Of a stretch of DNA of 64,000 nucleotides, positions 45,228 to 54,133 are shown one piece after another (the stretch's first letter is position 1; the number at the start of each line of letters is the position of its first letter). The position numbers and the translations under genes are program-made. The DNA is taken from NCBI GenBank assembly GCA_031275405.1, contig JAISOV010000017.1, positions 1 to 64,000 of the forward strand. The letters run 5' to 3'. The notes under the pieces are model-generated. The model was not told where the DNA came from and ran no database searches. It was given only the letters and a program-made list of their open reading frames with translations. This DNA comes from Clostridium sp. GTDB taxonomy: Bacteria; Bacillota; Clostridia; Lachnospirales; Lachnospiraceae.

Positions 45228-45375
45228 GTGTCGCGAACCGCGGTTCGATACCATTCCGGCATAGGCCATGAAGAGGGAATATCTGAAAAGTCTTCCGAGG
45301 AACGGCAGCCTGTCTGACCTGGCTTTTGCTCCGGACGGGTATGGCCGGGAAGCTGTGGAAGAGCTTTGGTTTTAG
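45228..45375 (+). pseudogene. Decayed dpaA copy directly upstream of dpaB
   Basis: After GTG 45228 only a few codons resemble the dpaA start. The sequence then jumps to the dpaA 3' part: ATTCCGGCA, then AGGGAA(T/C)ATCTGAA(A/C)AGTCTTCC, CTGACCTGGCTT, GCTCCGG-CGGGTATG-CCGGGAAGC, ending TTTAG. Frameshifts and a large internal deletion rule out function. Its position next to dpaB shows that this was the original operon partner and that the intact dpaA at 40392 is the other copy. Confidence 0.85.
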
Positions 45376-45389
45376 AAAAGGAGGAATCT

Positions 45390-45992
45390 ATGCAGTATCG
45401 TTTTCAGGATAAGAACATTGGGATCGCGATTACCGGTTCCTACTGCACCTACGATAAAGTTTTCCGGGCAATCGCCCTGCTGAAAGAAACCGAAGCGAAC
45501 CTGTTTGCCATCTTTTCCAATAACGCTTCCTCTACGGACAGCCGTTTTGGGGAGAGCAGGAAATTCCTGAAAAAAGCCAAAGAACTCACCGGAAAAGATC
45601 CGATCCTTACGATTCCGGAAGCGGAGCCAATCGGGCCGAAGAACCTCTTGGACGTTCTGGTGATTGCGCCCTGTACGGGGAACACGCTGTCAAAGCTGGC
45701 GAACGGGATTTCCGATACCCCGGTTCTCATGGCGGCGAAATCCCATCTGCGCAACAACCGCCCTTTGGTCATTTCCCTTTCGACCAACGACGCTCTGGGC
45801 ATGAACCTGAAAAACATCGGGATCCTGCTGAATACCAAGAATATCTATTTTGTGCCTTTCGGGCAGGATAACTATGAAAAGAAACCGAATTCTATGATCG
45901 CCCATGTGGATCTCATAGCGGAGACGATTTCCATGGCATTGCAGAGCAAACAGCTGCAGCCGGTCATCCAAAGCCCGTACCCTTCGGAATAA
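45390..45992 (+). CDS. dpaB: Dipicolinate synthase subunit B
   Basis: The 200-residue flavoprotein-like subunit has IGIAITGSYCTYDKVF at the N-terminus (flavin-binding fold), VIAPCTGNTLSKLANGISDTPVLMAAKSHLRNNRP as the main flavoprotein signature, and IYFVPFGQDNYEKKP near the end. It makes dipicolinic acid with DpaA. AAAGGAGG precedes ATG 45390. The promoter is probably the duplicated leader at 45123, so expression could remain sporulation-specific. Its last codons are part of a 63-bp tandem repeat. Confidence 0.93.
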   Translation: MQYRFQDKNIGIAITGSYCTYDKVFRAIALLKETEANLFAIFSNNASSTDSRFGESRKFLKKAKELTGKDPILTIPEAEPIGPKNLLDVLVIAPCTGNTLSKLANGISDTPVLMAAKSHLRNNRPLVISLSTNDALGMNLKNIGILLNTKNIYFVPFGQDNYEKKPNSMIAHVDLIAETISMALQSKQLQPVIQSPYPSE

Positions 45993-46186
45993 GGAACAGC
46001 CGTCCGCCGTGTCTGCGCCGCCGCTCTTTCCCAAAGCCCGTACCCTTCGGAATAAGGAACAGCCGTCCGCCGTGTCCGCGCCGCCGCTCTTTCCCAAAGC
46101 CCGTACCCTTCGGAATAAGGAACAGCCGTCCGCCGTGTCTGCGCTGCCGGCGGCCATTCCCAAAGCCCGTACCCTTCGGAATAGGA
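45970..46186 (+). repeat. 63-bp tandem repeat starting inside dpaB
   Basis: Units 45970-46032, 46033-46095 and 46096-46161 (66 bp) plus a partial fourth begin AAAGCCCGTACCCTTCGGAA and continue GAACAGCCGTCCGCCGTGTC. The first unit contains the end and stop codon of dpaB, so the repeat arose by duplicating the 3' end of the gene. It fills most of the gap before asnB and may vary in copy number. Confidence 0.85.
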
Positions 46187-46338
46187 AACAGGCTGGTCTG
46201 CCGCTTTTGCCGCCTAGGAGCCGCCCCGCCCCTGCGAACGGCGGAACAAAGGCGCATGATCTTGCCGCGACCCGCATATGCTGTGCCATAGGGAACCCCT
46301 CCGGGCAACGGGCGGGAACGCGAAAGGAACAGGCGCCC

Positions 46339-48180
46339 ATGTGTGGAATCGCAGGCTTTTACCATCCGAAAGAGAAGTTCACCGAAAATCCCGTCTGGCA
46401 GGAGCGTCTGGAGTCCATGAAGACCAGTCTCTTGCACCGGGGAAAGAATGACAACGACACGATACTCTATTCCCATGCCGCGCTGGCGCACACACGTCTG
46501 TCGATCATTGACCTGGAAGGCGGACATCAGCCGATGACGAAAAGGTTAGGCGAATACGGCTGTAGCATCGTCTATAACGGGGAGCTTTATAACGCCGCCG
46601 CTCTAAGGGGGATCCTTGCCCTTTATCCGCTGACCTGGGAGACCGCCTGCGACACGGAAGTGATCCTGAACGGCTATCTTGCCATGGGGGAGGATTTCGT
46701 GAAACTGCTGAACGGGATCTTTGCCTTTGCCATTTATGATGAAAGGCAGGAGAAGCTTTTGCTGGCACGGGATCCTCTGGGGGTGAAACCGCTGTTTTAT
46801 CAGCAGACGGACGGGTATTTCGTGTTCGGTTCCGAACAGAAAGCCTTGTTTGCCTTTGGGATCCGGCCCGTCGTGAGCCGGGACGGCTTCTGCGAGGTCT
46901 TCGGGCTGGGGCCGGCAAGGACGCCTGGACACGGCGTATTCCGGGAGATGAAAGAAGTGCTTCCGGGGCAGCTGATCCGGCAGGGGGCAGACGGGTGCGG
47001 GGAGAATACCTATTTTGAACTGAAAGCGTGGGAGCATACGGACACTTATCCGGAAACGGTGGAAAAAGTAAAGTGGCTGATAGCGGACAGCGTGAAACGG
47101 CAGATGGTGTCGGACGTGCCGATCTGCACCTTTTTGTCCGGCGGACTGGACAGCAGCCTGGTGACGGCTCTTTGCCAGAAAGAGTTACAGGCAAACGGAC
47201 AGAGAGTGAACACATTTTCCTTTGACTTCGTGGATAACCAGATCCATTTCCGACCGAATGCTTTTCAGTCCTCGCTGGATCGTCCCTATGTGGACATCAT
47301 GGCGGACGCCGCAGGGAGCAACCACGTATATCTGGAATGCGACAGCCGGACGCAGGCGGATTATCTTGACCGGGCGGTGGACGCCAGGGATCTGCCCTGC
47401 ATGGCGGATGTGGAATCTTCCCTGCTCTATTTCTGTAGTCTGGTGGCAAAAGAATATAAGGTGGCTCTGACCGGGGAAACGGCGGATGAGATTTTCGGCG
47501 GCTATCCTTGGTTCCACCGGGAAGAAATGTGGAAGCGCAACCTCTTCCCTTGGTCGTATGATCTGGACGCCAGGACGGCTTTGTTAAAAAAAGAATTTCT
47601 GGAGTTTCTGGAACTTCCGGAGTACGTGCGGGAAGCGTATGACAGATCCGTCGCGGAAACTCCGAGGCTGGAAGGGGATCACCCGGCGGAAAGGCGGCGC
47701 AGGGAAATTTCCTGGCTGAACATCCGGTGGTTCATGGCGACGCTGCTGAACCGCATGGATCGCACCAGCATGTATTCCGGCCTGGAAGCGCGGGTACCTT
47801 ACGCGGACTGCCGGATTTTACAGTATGTCTATAATATTCCCTGGGAAATGAAGTGCAAGGGGGGCGTGACCAAAAGCCTGCTCATAGAAGCGGGGGAGGG
47901 TCTCCTGCCGGATTCCATCCTGCATAGGAGAAAAAGCCCGTATCCGAAAACTTATGACGCGGCCTATGAAAAACTTCTGGGAGAGCGGCTTCTGGAACGG
48001 CTCCATGAGGCGTCTTCGCCTCTTGCGGGCATAGTGGACGCCGCGAAAGCGGAGGCTTTTATCGAAGGCGGCTTCCATTATGGGAAGCCTTGGTACGGAC
48101 AGCTGATGGCAGGCCCGCAGATGCTGGCGTACCTGCTACAGATCGACTACTGGATGAAGAAGTATGGACTGACGGCCTGA
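46339..48180 (+). CDS. asnB: Asparagine synthetase (glutamine-hydrolysing)
   Basis: The 613-residue enzyme starts MCGIAGFYHP, so Cys2 is the glutaminase nucleophile. HTRLSIIDLEGGHQPM and YNGELYN follow in the Ntn domain. The synthetase domain holds the PP-loop FLSGGLDSSLVTAL, GETADEIFGGYPWF and NRMDRTSMYSGLEARVPY. It makes asparagine from aspartate, ATP and glutamine in the cytoplasm. ATG 46339 is fixed by the required MCGI start; the open frame extends upstream through the tandem repeats only by chance. No good ribosome site is visible apart from AAAGGAACAGG. Confidence 0.95.
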   Translation: MCGIAGFYHPKEKFTENPVWQERLESMKTSLLHRGKNDNDTILYSHAALAHTRLSIIDLEGGHQPMTKRLGEYGCSIVYNGELYNAAALRGILALYPLTWETACDTEVILNGYLAMGEDFVKLLNGIFAFAIYDERQEKLLLARDPLGVKPLFYQQTDGYFVFGSEQKALFAFGIRPVVSRDGFCEVFGLGPARTPGHGVFREMKEVLPGQLIRQGADGCGENTYFELKAWEHTDTYPETVEKVKWLIADSVKRQMVSDVPICTFLSGGLDSSLVTALCQKELQANGQRVNTFSFDFVDNQIHFRPNAFQSSLDRPYVDIMADAAGSNHVYLECDSRTQADYLDRAVDARDLPCMADVESSLLYFCSLVAKEYKVALTGETADEIFGGYPWFHREEMWKRNLFPWSYDLDARTALLKKEFLEFLELPEYVREAYDRSVAETPRLEGDHPAERRRREISWLNIRWFMATLLNRMDRTSMYSGLEARVPYADCRILQYVYNIPWEMKCKGGVTKSLLIEAGEGLLPDSILHRRKSPYPKTYDAAYEKLLGERLLERLHEASSPLAGIVDAAKAEAFIEGGFHYGKPWYGQLMAGPQMLAYLLQIDYWMKKYGLTA

Positions 48181-48325
48181 CACAGGGAGCGGCTCCTGCC
48201 GCCGGTTTCCCGGACACTCCGCCGGAAGCGCCTGGAAAGTCGAAGGGAAAGCGTAGGATCCGTATTGTGGGCGAACGGGTGCTTCGCCGGAAGCGCCCGC
48301 AAAGTCAGGCGGCCATCAGACAGGG

Positions 48326-49060
48326 TTAGAGTTCCACTTTCCCGAGTACCTCGCCGATGGCGCCGTGGATCACGAAATCGGCAAGCCGGTCTTTGGGCGT
48401 GGAAGCCTTATTGATCACCACAAGCTTCGTGCCGTGGAAATAATCAATCAGCCCGGCGGCGGGGTAGACGGCCAGGGAAGTGCCGCCGATGATCAGGACG
48501 TCCGCCTGGGAGAGATAGGCGACGGAAGCTTTCAGCGTTTTTTCATCCAGGCTTTCCTCATAGAGTACCACATCCGGCTTGACCGCGCCCCCGCATTTGC
48601 CGCACAGGGGGATCCCGCCGTCTCCAAACATGACGCTTACGTCATAAAACGCGCCGCAGGCTTCGCAGTAGTTGCGCAGGACGGAGCCATGGAGTTCCAG
48701 GACGTTTTTGCTTCCCGCCGCCTGATGAAGACCGTCGATATTCTGGGTAATGACCGCTTTGAGCTTCCCCATCCGCTCCCACTGCGCCAGACGTTTATGG
48801 GCGGCATTGGGCTTCGCGTTCGGAAACAGCATTTTGCCGCGATAAAAACGGAAAAATTCCTCCTTGTTGCGGAGGTAAAAACTATGGCTGAGAATGGTTT
48901 CCGGCGGATACGCATACTGGGTGTGGTACAGGCCGTCGGTGCTGCGGAAATCCGGAATGCCGCTTTCCGTGGAAATTCCCGCGCCGCCGAAGAAGACAAG
49001 GTTGTCGGTGCCGGCTAGGATCTTCCGTAGTTGGGTAAGGGCTTTTTCGGTCGCTTCCAT
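48326..49060 (-). CDS. NAD-dependent protein deacylase (sirtuin)
   Basis: The 244-residue sirtuin has FFGGAGISTESGIPDFRS (NAD binding), TQNIDGLHQAAG, LELHGSVLRNYC with the catalytic His, two zinc Cys pairs (CEAC and CGKC), and IIGGTSLAVYPAAGL near the end. It removes acyl groups from lysine in proteins. GGAGGCTCTTTG precedes ATG 49060. It stands alone, ends just after the end of asnB, and is followed upstream by stem-loop copy 3. The intact active site argues for a functional CobB-like enzyme. Confidence 0.93.
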   Translation of the reverse strand: MEATEKALTQLRKILAGTDNLVFFGGAGISTESGIPDFRSTDGLYHTQYAYPPETILSHSFYLRNKEEFFRFYRGKMLFPNAKPNAAHKRLAQWERMGKLKAVITQNIDGLHQAAGSKNVLELHGSVLRNYCEACGAFYDVSVMFGDGGIPLCGKCGGAVKPDVVLYEESLDEKTLKASVAYLSQADVLIIGGTSLAVYPAAGLIDYFHGTKLVVINKASTPKDRLADFVIHGAIGEVLGKVEL

Positions 49061-49097
49061 CAAAGAGCCTCCTTTGCGGGCGCGGGTTCTGACGACT

Positions 49098-49127
49098 GGC
49101 TATCCGGCAAGGGCAGCCGAGCCGTAA
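49098..49127 (+). repeat. Dispersed stem-loop, copy 3 (divergent)
   Basis: GGCT, ATC, CGGC, loop AAGGGCA (49109-49115), GCCG, AGCC, then GTAAC. Inner and outer arms pair and the loop differs from the family pattern only at the last base. Confidence 0.5.
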
Positions 49128-49189
49128 CGCTGACTACAGTATACAAGAATACCTGCGCGGTGTCAAATACCAGGCGGGATTTTATGCGC

Positions 49190-49236
49190 AAAAAACCCGC
49201 GGAAGCGGTGCGGACTGCCGCTTCCGTGGGTTTTTT
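49190..49236 (-). terminator. Terminator of the glycoside operon (bidirectional)
   Basis: AAAAAACCCGCGGAAGCGG, then a 9-base loop, then CCGCTTCCGTGGGTTTTTT: a 13-bp stem with one wobble and A/T-runs on both sides, just beyond pgmB. Confidence 0.92.
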
Positions 49237-49248
49237 ACACAGAGTCTG

Positions 49249-49884
49249 CTACAGAGCCGTCAGTTCGCTGAGCTTCCGGATGCCTTGGTCGGTCTTGGCG
49301 TAATCTTTCGCGCCGCCGATGCCGATGGCGAAGAAACCACCCGCTTTGGCGGCGTCGATGCCCGCTTCCGCGTCCTCTACGACGGCGCACTCTTTCGGGG
49401 AAAGCCCGATAAAGGCGGCGGCCTTGAGGAATACCTCCGGATCCGGCTTGGAGCGCGTGATGTTGTTCCCATCGGAGACCGCGTCGAAAAAGCCGATCAG
49501 ATCGGTGCGTTCCAGAATCATGTTCGCGTTTTTGCTCGAAGAGCCGATTGCGAGCTTCCGGCCCCGCGCGCGGAGCGCGGCAAGCGTTTCCCGGACGTCG
49601 GGCGAGACGGAGAGCGGGGAAAGCTGCCGCAGGAGAGCGCGGTAACGCTCGTTCTTTTCGGACGCAAGCCGTTCCTTCCGTGCTTCCGGCAGGGTGATTC
49701 CCGCGTTGCCGAGGATGATTTCCAGGCTTTCCATGCGTGAGACGCCGCGCAGCCTGTCGTTTATTTTTTCGTCGAACGGCGCGCCCAGCTCATCCGCCAG
49801 GACTTTCCAGGCGGCATAGTGAAACGCGTCCGTTGAAATGAGGACACCGTCCAGATCAAAAATGATTCCCTGAATTCCCGTCAT
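49249..49884 (-). CDS. pgmB: Beta-phosphoglucomutase
   Basis: The 211-residue HAD-superfamily mutase has GIIFDLDGVLISTDAFHY (nucleophile Asp and general acid Asp), the cap with RLRGVSRMESLEIIL, the phosphate-binding LAIGSSSKN, and SKPDPEVFLKA and VVEDAEAGIDAA (Lys and metal-binding acids). It turns beta-glucose 1-phosphate into glucose 6-phosphate. It is the last gene of the glycoside operon. Since that product usually comes from phosphorolysis, its presence hints that a phosphorylase acts elsewhere in the pathway. Confidence 0.93.
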   Translation of the reverse strand: MTGIQGIIFDLDGVLISTDAFHYAAWKVLADELGAPFDEKINDRLRGVSRMESLEIILGNAGITLPEARKERLASEKNERYRALLRQLSPLSVSPDVRETLAALRARGRKLAIGSSSKNANMILERTDLIGFFDAVSDGNNITRSKPDPEVFLKAAAFIGLSPKECAVVEDAEAGIDAAKAGGFFAIGIGGAKDYAKTDQGIRKLSELTAL

Positions 49885-49950
49885 CATGACCCCTCTTTCT
49901 GATCCGGCCCGAAAGGCGCCGATCTGCCCGTCTGTAAAAGCGTCTGCCTA

Positions 49951-52200
49951 TTAGCTTTCTAACGCCGTATTCAGCGCGGCGATCAGCTCCGTCAGCTGGC
50001 TGTCTGTGACCGGCGTGAACATTTTCAGCGAAGCGAGCGGAGTATCGGCAAGCAGAAGCATGATTTCCTCGGACATTCCGAACAGCCCGGCGCCCGGTTG
50101 GAAACCGATGAGTTTCGCCAGGGCGGCTTGCGTGACGGGATTTTCCCAGACCTTGCCGAACGCCGTGTCGCGTGTCACGGTGAAACGCCGCGCCGTTCCC
50201 CGGACGGTAATCTTTGCGGAAAGCTCAATTTCCCGTGAGGACTTTCCGATGAGGATTTCAAATTCGCCCGCCGGAACAGCCCAGTCTTTTTCGGCGACGT
50301 CGTAATAGGCGAACGAACGCGGACAGAGTGAAAATGTGACGGTTTTGGCTTCTCCCGCCGCGAGAGCGACTTTCTCAAATCCTTTCAGTTCTTTTTCGGG
50401 GCGCGCCACAGCGCCGGTTCTGTCGCTCACGTAAAGCTGGACGATTTCCTTTCCCGCGGCCTGGCCGACGTTTTGGATCTTGACCGAAACAGTCAGCCCT
50501 TCGTCTCGGGTGATTTGGGTTCTGCTCACCGAAAGATCGGAATAGGCAAACTGGGTGTAGCTTAGGCCATGGCCGAAAGGGAAGAGCGGCGCGATTTTCT
50601 TTTTATCGTAATACCGGTAGCCGACGTAAATTCCCTCGCCGTAAACGCAGCGGTCGCCGTCGCCCGGGAAGTTCAGGAACGACGGATTGTCCTCCAGCCG
50701 GACGGGAAAGGTCTCGGGGAGCTTCCCGCAGGGGTTCGCCCGTCCGAAAAGCAGATCCGCGGTCGCTTCGCCGACGCCCTCCCCGCCAAGGTAAACCTCC
50801 AGGACGGCATTCACTTCATCAATCCACGGCATTTCAACGGGAGCGCCGTTGTGCAGGACGACGGCGACATTCGGCTGAACTTTGGCGATCTCAAAGGCAA
50901 GGCGGTTCTGTGCGTCCGAAAGACGCAGATGTCTGCGGTCGAATCCCTCGGATTCCTCCCGGTCGGGAAGCCCGAGGAACAGGACAGCCACATCGGCCGC
51001 TTTCGCGGCTTCGACGGCTTCTCTTAGGAGCTGTCCGTCTTCGCTTGGATCGGAAAGGGAAAACCCTTGCGCGAAAGTCACGTTTTCTCCCTTGGCCGCG
51101 TCCCATGCGCTGACAAGCCTGTACGGATGGACGTGTGAGCTTCCGCCTCCGATACAGCGGGGTGTTTTCGCAAACTCGCCGATAAACGCTGTTTTCTTCC
51201 CCGGCTTCAAAGGCAGGACGCCCCTGTTTTTGAGCAGCACAGCCGTCTCCCGTGCCGCCAGGGCGGCCTGTCTGTGGTATTCGTCCAGACTTTTTTCTGT
51301 TTTTCCATGCGTTTCCGTATATTCAGCCGCTTTCCTGATGATGCCCAGAATGCGGCGGACGGCGGTATCCAGGACTTCCTCGGACAGCTCCCCGGTGCGG
51401 ACGGCGCTTACGATCTGCGCGTCGTGTTCCGCCGACACATTCCCGCCGGGCATTTCCAGATCCAGCCCAGCCGAAAGGGTCTTCACGCGGTCGGACAGCA
51501 GAGCCGCGCCCCAGTCGGACATCACATAGCCCTCAAAGCCCCATTCCTCGCGCAGGATGTCGGTCAGCAGGTATTTGTTTTCCGACAGCGTGACGCCGTT
51601 CACGGCATTATAGGAGGACATGATCGTCTGCGGCTGGGCACGTTTCACGAGCGTTTCAAAGGCGGCCAGATAAATCTCGCGCATCGTGCGTTCGTCCACA
51701 TTCGCGGAAGTACTGAACCGGCGTTTTTCCTGGTTGTTCAGCGCGAAATGTTTCGCCGAAACGCCCGCGCCTTTCTCCTGCGCCCCGATCGTGTATTCCG
51801 TTGCCAGTTCTCCCGTCAGGAAAGGATCTTCGGAAAAATACTCAAAATTGCGTCCGCAGAGCGGACTGCGCTTGATGTTCATCGCGGGGCCGAGAATCAC
51901 GGAAACGTCGTTGGCGGTGAAAATTTCACCGAGGGCCGCGCCCATTTCCCGGATCAGCCCGCGGTCAAACGATGCCGCGGCGCCGCAGGCGGCGGGGAAA
52001 CAGATCGTGGGCAGGCTTTCAAACAAGCCGAGATTGTCTTTGCCGCCCGTCTGCTTCCGGAGTCCGTAAGGCCCGTCGCTGACGGAAACAGACGGTACGC
52101 CCAGACGCGGCACGCCTTTCAGCGACCACATATCCGCCCCCGAACACAGTCCGGCTTTTTCCTCCAGCGTCATTTCGCGCAGGATCGCGTCTATGTCCAT
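49951..52200 (-). CDS. GH3 beta-glucosidase-like glycosidase
   Basis: The 749-residue protein is a full GH3 enzyme. The N-terminal barrel has SVSDGPYGLRKQ, GRNFEYFSEDPFLTGELA, AKHFALNNQE and the nucleophile segment GYVMSDWGA. A C-terminal alpha/beta domain follows with LFLGLPDREESEG, then a fibronectin-III-like end (VKIQNVGQAAGKEIVQLYVSD). No signal peptide is present, so it acts in the cytoplasm on imported glycosides. Typical activities are beta-glucosidase or beta-xylosidase; sequence alone does not decide. GH39 in the regulator and the sugar ABC system suggest plant or host oligosaccharides. Confidence 0.93.
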   Translation of the reverse strand: MDIDAILREMTLEEKAGLCSGADMWSLKGVPRLGVPSVSVSDGPYGLRKQTGGKDNLGLFESLPTICFPAACGAAASFDRGLIREMGAALGEIFTANDVSVILGPAMNIKRSPLCGRNFEYFSEDPFLTGELATEYTIGAQEKGAGVSAKHFALNNQEKRRFSTSANVDERTMREIYLAAFETLVKRAQPQTIMSSYNAVNGVTLSENKYLLTDILREEWGFEGYVMSDWGAALLSDRVKTLSAGLDLEMPGGNVSAEHDAQIVSAVRTGELSEEVLDTAVRRILGIIRKAAEYTETHGKTEKSLDEYHRQAALAARETAVLLKNRGVLPLKPGKKTAFIGEFAKTPRCIGGGSSHVHPYRLVSAWDAAKGENVTFAQGFSLSDPSEDGQLLREAVEAAKAADVAVLFLGLPDREESEGFDRRHLRLSDAQNRLAFEIAKVQPNVAVVLHNGAPVEMPWIDEVNAVLEVYLGGEGVGEATADLLFGRANPCGKLPETFPVRLEDNPSFLNFPGDGDRCVYGEGIYVGYRYYDKKKIAPLFPFGHGLSYTQFAYSDLSVSRTQITRDEGLTVSVKIQNVGQAAGKEIVQLYVSDRTGAVARPEKELKGFEKVALAAGEAKTVTFSLCPRSFAYYDVAEKDWAVPAGEFEILIGKSSREIELSAKITVRGTARRFTVTRDTAFGKVWENPVTQAALAKLIGFQPGAGLFGMSEEIMLLLADTPLASLKMFTPVTDSQLTELIAALNTALES

Positions 52201-52435
52201 GAAATCACCTCCCTATATCATCTTCATTTTTCTCCGTTTTTCTCCAATCAGAATCTGTACTGGTCAAGGCTGCTTCGCAGCCGCTTGGCGAAAAGTTGCG
52301 GAGCAACCTTTTCTGCTTACACGTATCATACCATATCCCTTCGCGGCTTTCCATCGAAAGGCGCTGTTTTTGCGCCGCGTTTGAGGGGAGAAGCCCGCGT
52401 GTCTCAGACGGCGGTTCCGCCGCCGGCTGATCGGT
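52201..52435. other. Gap between the two GH3 genes
   Basis: A 235-base gap in an otherwise tight operon. It has GC-rich imperfect dyads around 52265-52400 and no recognisable gene. Confidence 0.4.
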
Positions 52436-54133
52436 TTATAGGCGGGTATCCCACCTGCCGAGGAAGGCGTCAACCGGGCTTTTGCCTTGGAAAGGGGATT
52501 TGCCCGTCAGTTTGTCCAGGAGGGCGTCTAATACGGTCTCGCTGGAGCCGAAAGTGTTGATGTAGGTCTTGACGCGGGGAACGTCAAGCAGATGGTAAGG
52601 GTTTTCCAGCGAAATGAAGATCGTCGGCACCACGTTGAGATACATCGGAACGTTCGCGCCCATCGGCGAAGCCCATTCGATCCGGACGGTCGTCTGGTTG
52701 GACTTCGTAGCAAGCGCGGCAGAGTAGATCAAAAGATCGTAGCCGCCGACGATTTCCTCATATCCTCTCATCATGCCCTCGAAGCCCTCCTGCGGCTCGA
52801 AACGGTCCACATGGAAACCGCGCTCGCGGAACTTTTGCAGGAACCGCTCGTTCGACTGCTTCGTCCCGAAAAAGCTCTCGCCGTTTGGGTCGATGGGAAA
52901 GAAGAGGATCCGCCTGTATTTTTCCGGGTCAAGAGGGAAGACGTCCTCCTTGCTCTTTTCCAGCGTGATACACTTGTCCGCCACTTCCTCCGCCAAGCGC
53001 CTGTGTTCGGCACAGCCGACGACGCGGTCGCAGGCTTCTGCGTCCGGGATATTCTTCTTTTTGTGAAGCCCGAGCGCGGCTTTCGTCGCCAGGATCCGCG
53101 TCACGGCTTCGTCCAGCCGCTCTTGCGTAATCGTTCCGTCCCGGATTCCCTCGCGCATGTAGCCGAAGTCTTCCTCCAGATTTTTGGCGAACAGGATCAT
53201 GTCGCAGCCTGCCGCGATGGACAGCGCGAGGGCGCGCCTCCGGTGCATCGGGATCAGGTAGCCGTTCATAGAGGAAGCGTCCGTGACGATCATTCCTTGG
53301 AAGCCGAGTTTCCCGCGTAACAGCCCGGTAAGAAGCTCGCGGGAGAGCGTCGCGGGCAGGATCTCCTCGTCCGTCAGCCCGGGGCTGAGAAGCTTGGAGT
53401 ACGCGGGCTGCATGATGTGGCCCGGCATGACCGTAAGCGCTCCCGCGTCGATACAAGCCTGGTAGACCGCGCCGTAAGTCCGATCCCATTCCTCGGCGGA
53501 CAGGGAATTGATGGACGTTACCAGGTGCTGGTCGCGCTCGTCGCAGCCGTCGCCGGGAAAGTGCTTGATCGAAGCCGCCACGCCCTGCGCCTGGACGGCC
53601 TTGACGTATTCGACGCCGCAGGCTCTGACGAGTTCCGGATCGGAACCGTAAGTCCTGGTCGCGGTGATGGGGTTGCGGAAATTATAGTCGATGTCGATCA
53701 CGGGCGCAAAAGCCCAGTTCCCGCCGAGAGCCGCCGCCTCCCTGCCCGCCACTTCGCCCAGGACGCCCGCGTATTTCGGGTCGTTGGTCGCCGCGATCTG
53801 CATCTGGGTGCCGATTCGCGTTCCGTTTTGTGAAATCCCGTCGCCGCCCGTTTCCAGGTTCGCGGCGATCAGCATGGGAATCTCCGAATTCTCCTGGAGC
53901 TTTTTCACCGTGGAAATAAGTTCCGCGTTGGCCGCCATCGGGCGGCACATCAGTCCGCCCGCTTTGATTTCGCGGGAAAAGCGCAGCAAGGTCGCGTCGT
54001 CGTCGCTGTAGGCGACCAGGCAGAAAATCTGCCCGATCTTGTCCTCCCGCGTCATTCCGGCCAGGGTGTCGCCGACCCATCGGCTGCCGTCCGCGTCAAG
54101 ATAGAAGGGTTTTCCGGAAAGATCCAGGTTCAT
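52436..54133 (-). CDS. GH3 family glycosidase, NagZ-like
   Basis: The 565-residue protein has the short GH3 plan seen in beta-N-acetylhexosaminidases: AGGLMCRPMAAN, RIGTQMQIAATN, FAPVIDIDYNFRNPI, the loop KHFPGDGCDERDQH (NagZ-like KHFPG..D..H motif) and MIVTDASSMNGY with the nucleophile Asp. A C-terminal domain of about 200 residues without a fibronectin tail follows. The His in KHFPGDGCDERDQH would serve as acid/base as in NagZ, which separates it from the neighbouring GH3. It has no signal peptide. Its ATG overlaps the upstream permease stop (ATGA), so they are translationally coupled. Confidence 0.88.
   Translation of the reverse strand: MNLDLSGKPFYLDADGSRWVGDTLAGMTREDKIGQIFCLVAYSDDDATLLRFSREIKAGGLMCRPMAANAELISTVKKLQENSEIPMLIAANLETGGDGISQNGTRIGTQMQIAATNDPKYAGVLGEVAGREAAALGGNWAFAPVIDIDYNFRNPITATRTYGSDPELVRACGVEYVKAVQAQGVAASIKHFPGDGCDERDQHLVTSINSLSAEEWDRTYGAVYQACIDAGALTVMPGHIMQPAYSKLLSPGLTDEEILPATLSRELLTGLLRGKLGFQGMIVTDASSMNGYLIPMHRRRALALSIAAGCDMILFAKNLEEDFGYMREGIRDGTITQERLDEAVTRILATKAALGLHKKKNIPDAEACDRVVGCAEHRRLAEEVADKCITLEKSKEDVFPLDPEKYRRILFFPIDPNGESFFGTKQSNERFLQKFRERGFHVDRFEPQEGFEGMMRGYEEIVGGYDLLIYSAALATKSNQTTVRIEWASPMGANVPMYLNVVPTIFISLENPYHLLDVPRVKTYINTFGSSETVLDALLDKLTGKSPFQGKSPVDAFLGRWDTRL

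Noticed and set aside
45970-46338. N-terminal extension of asparagine synthetase through the tandem repeats
   Set aside because: The enzyme requires Cys directly after the initiator Met, which fits only ATG 46339; the repeat frame is open by chance because its period is a multiple of three.
51274-52560. Plus-strand frame of about 428 codons opposite the GH3 gene
   Set aside because: It runs opposite a complete glycosidase, crosses an intergenic gap and lacks a start signal or recognisable domain.
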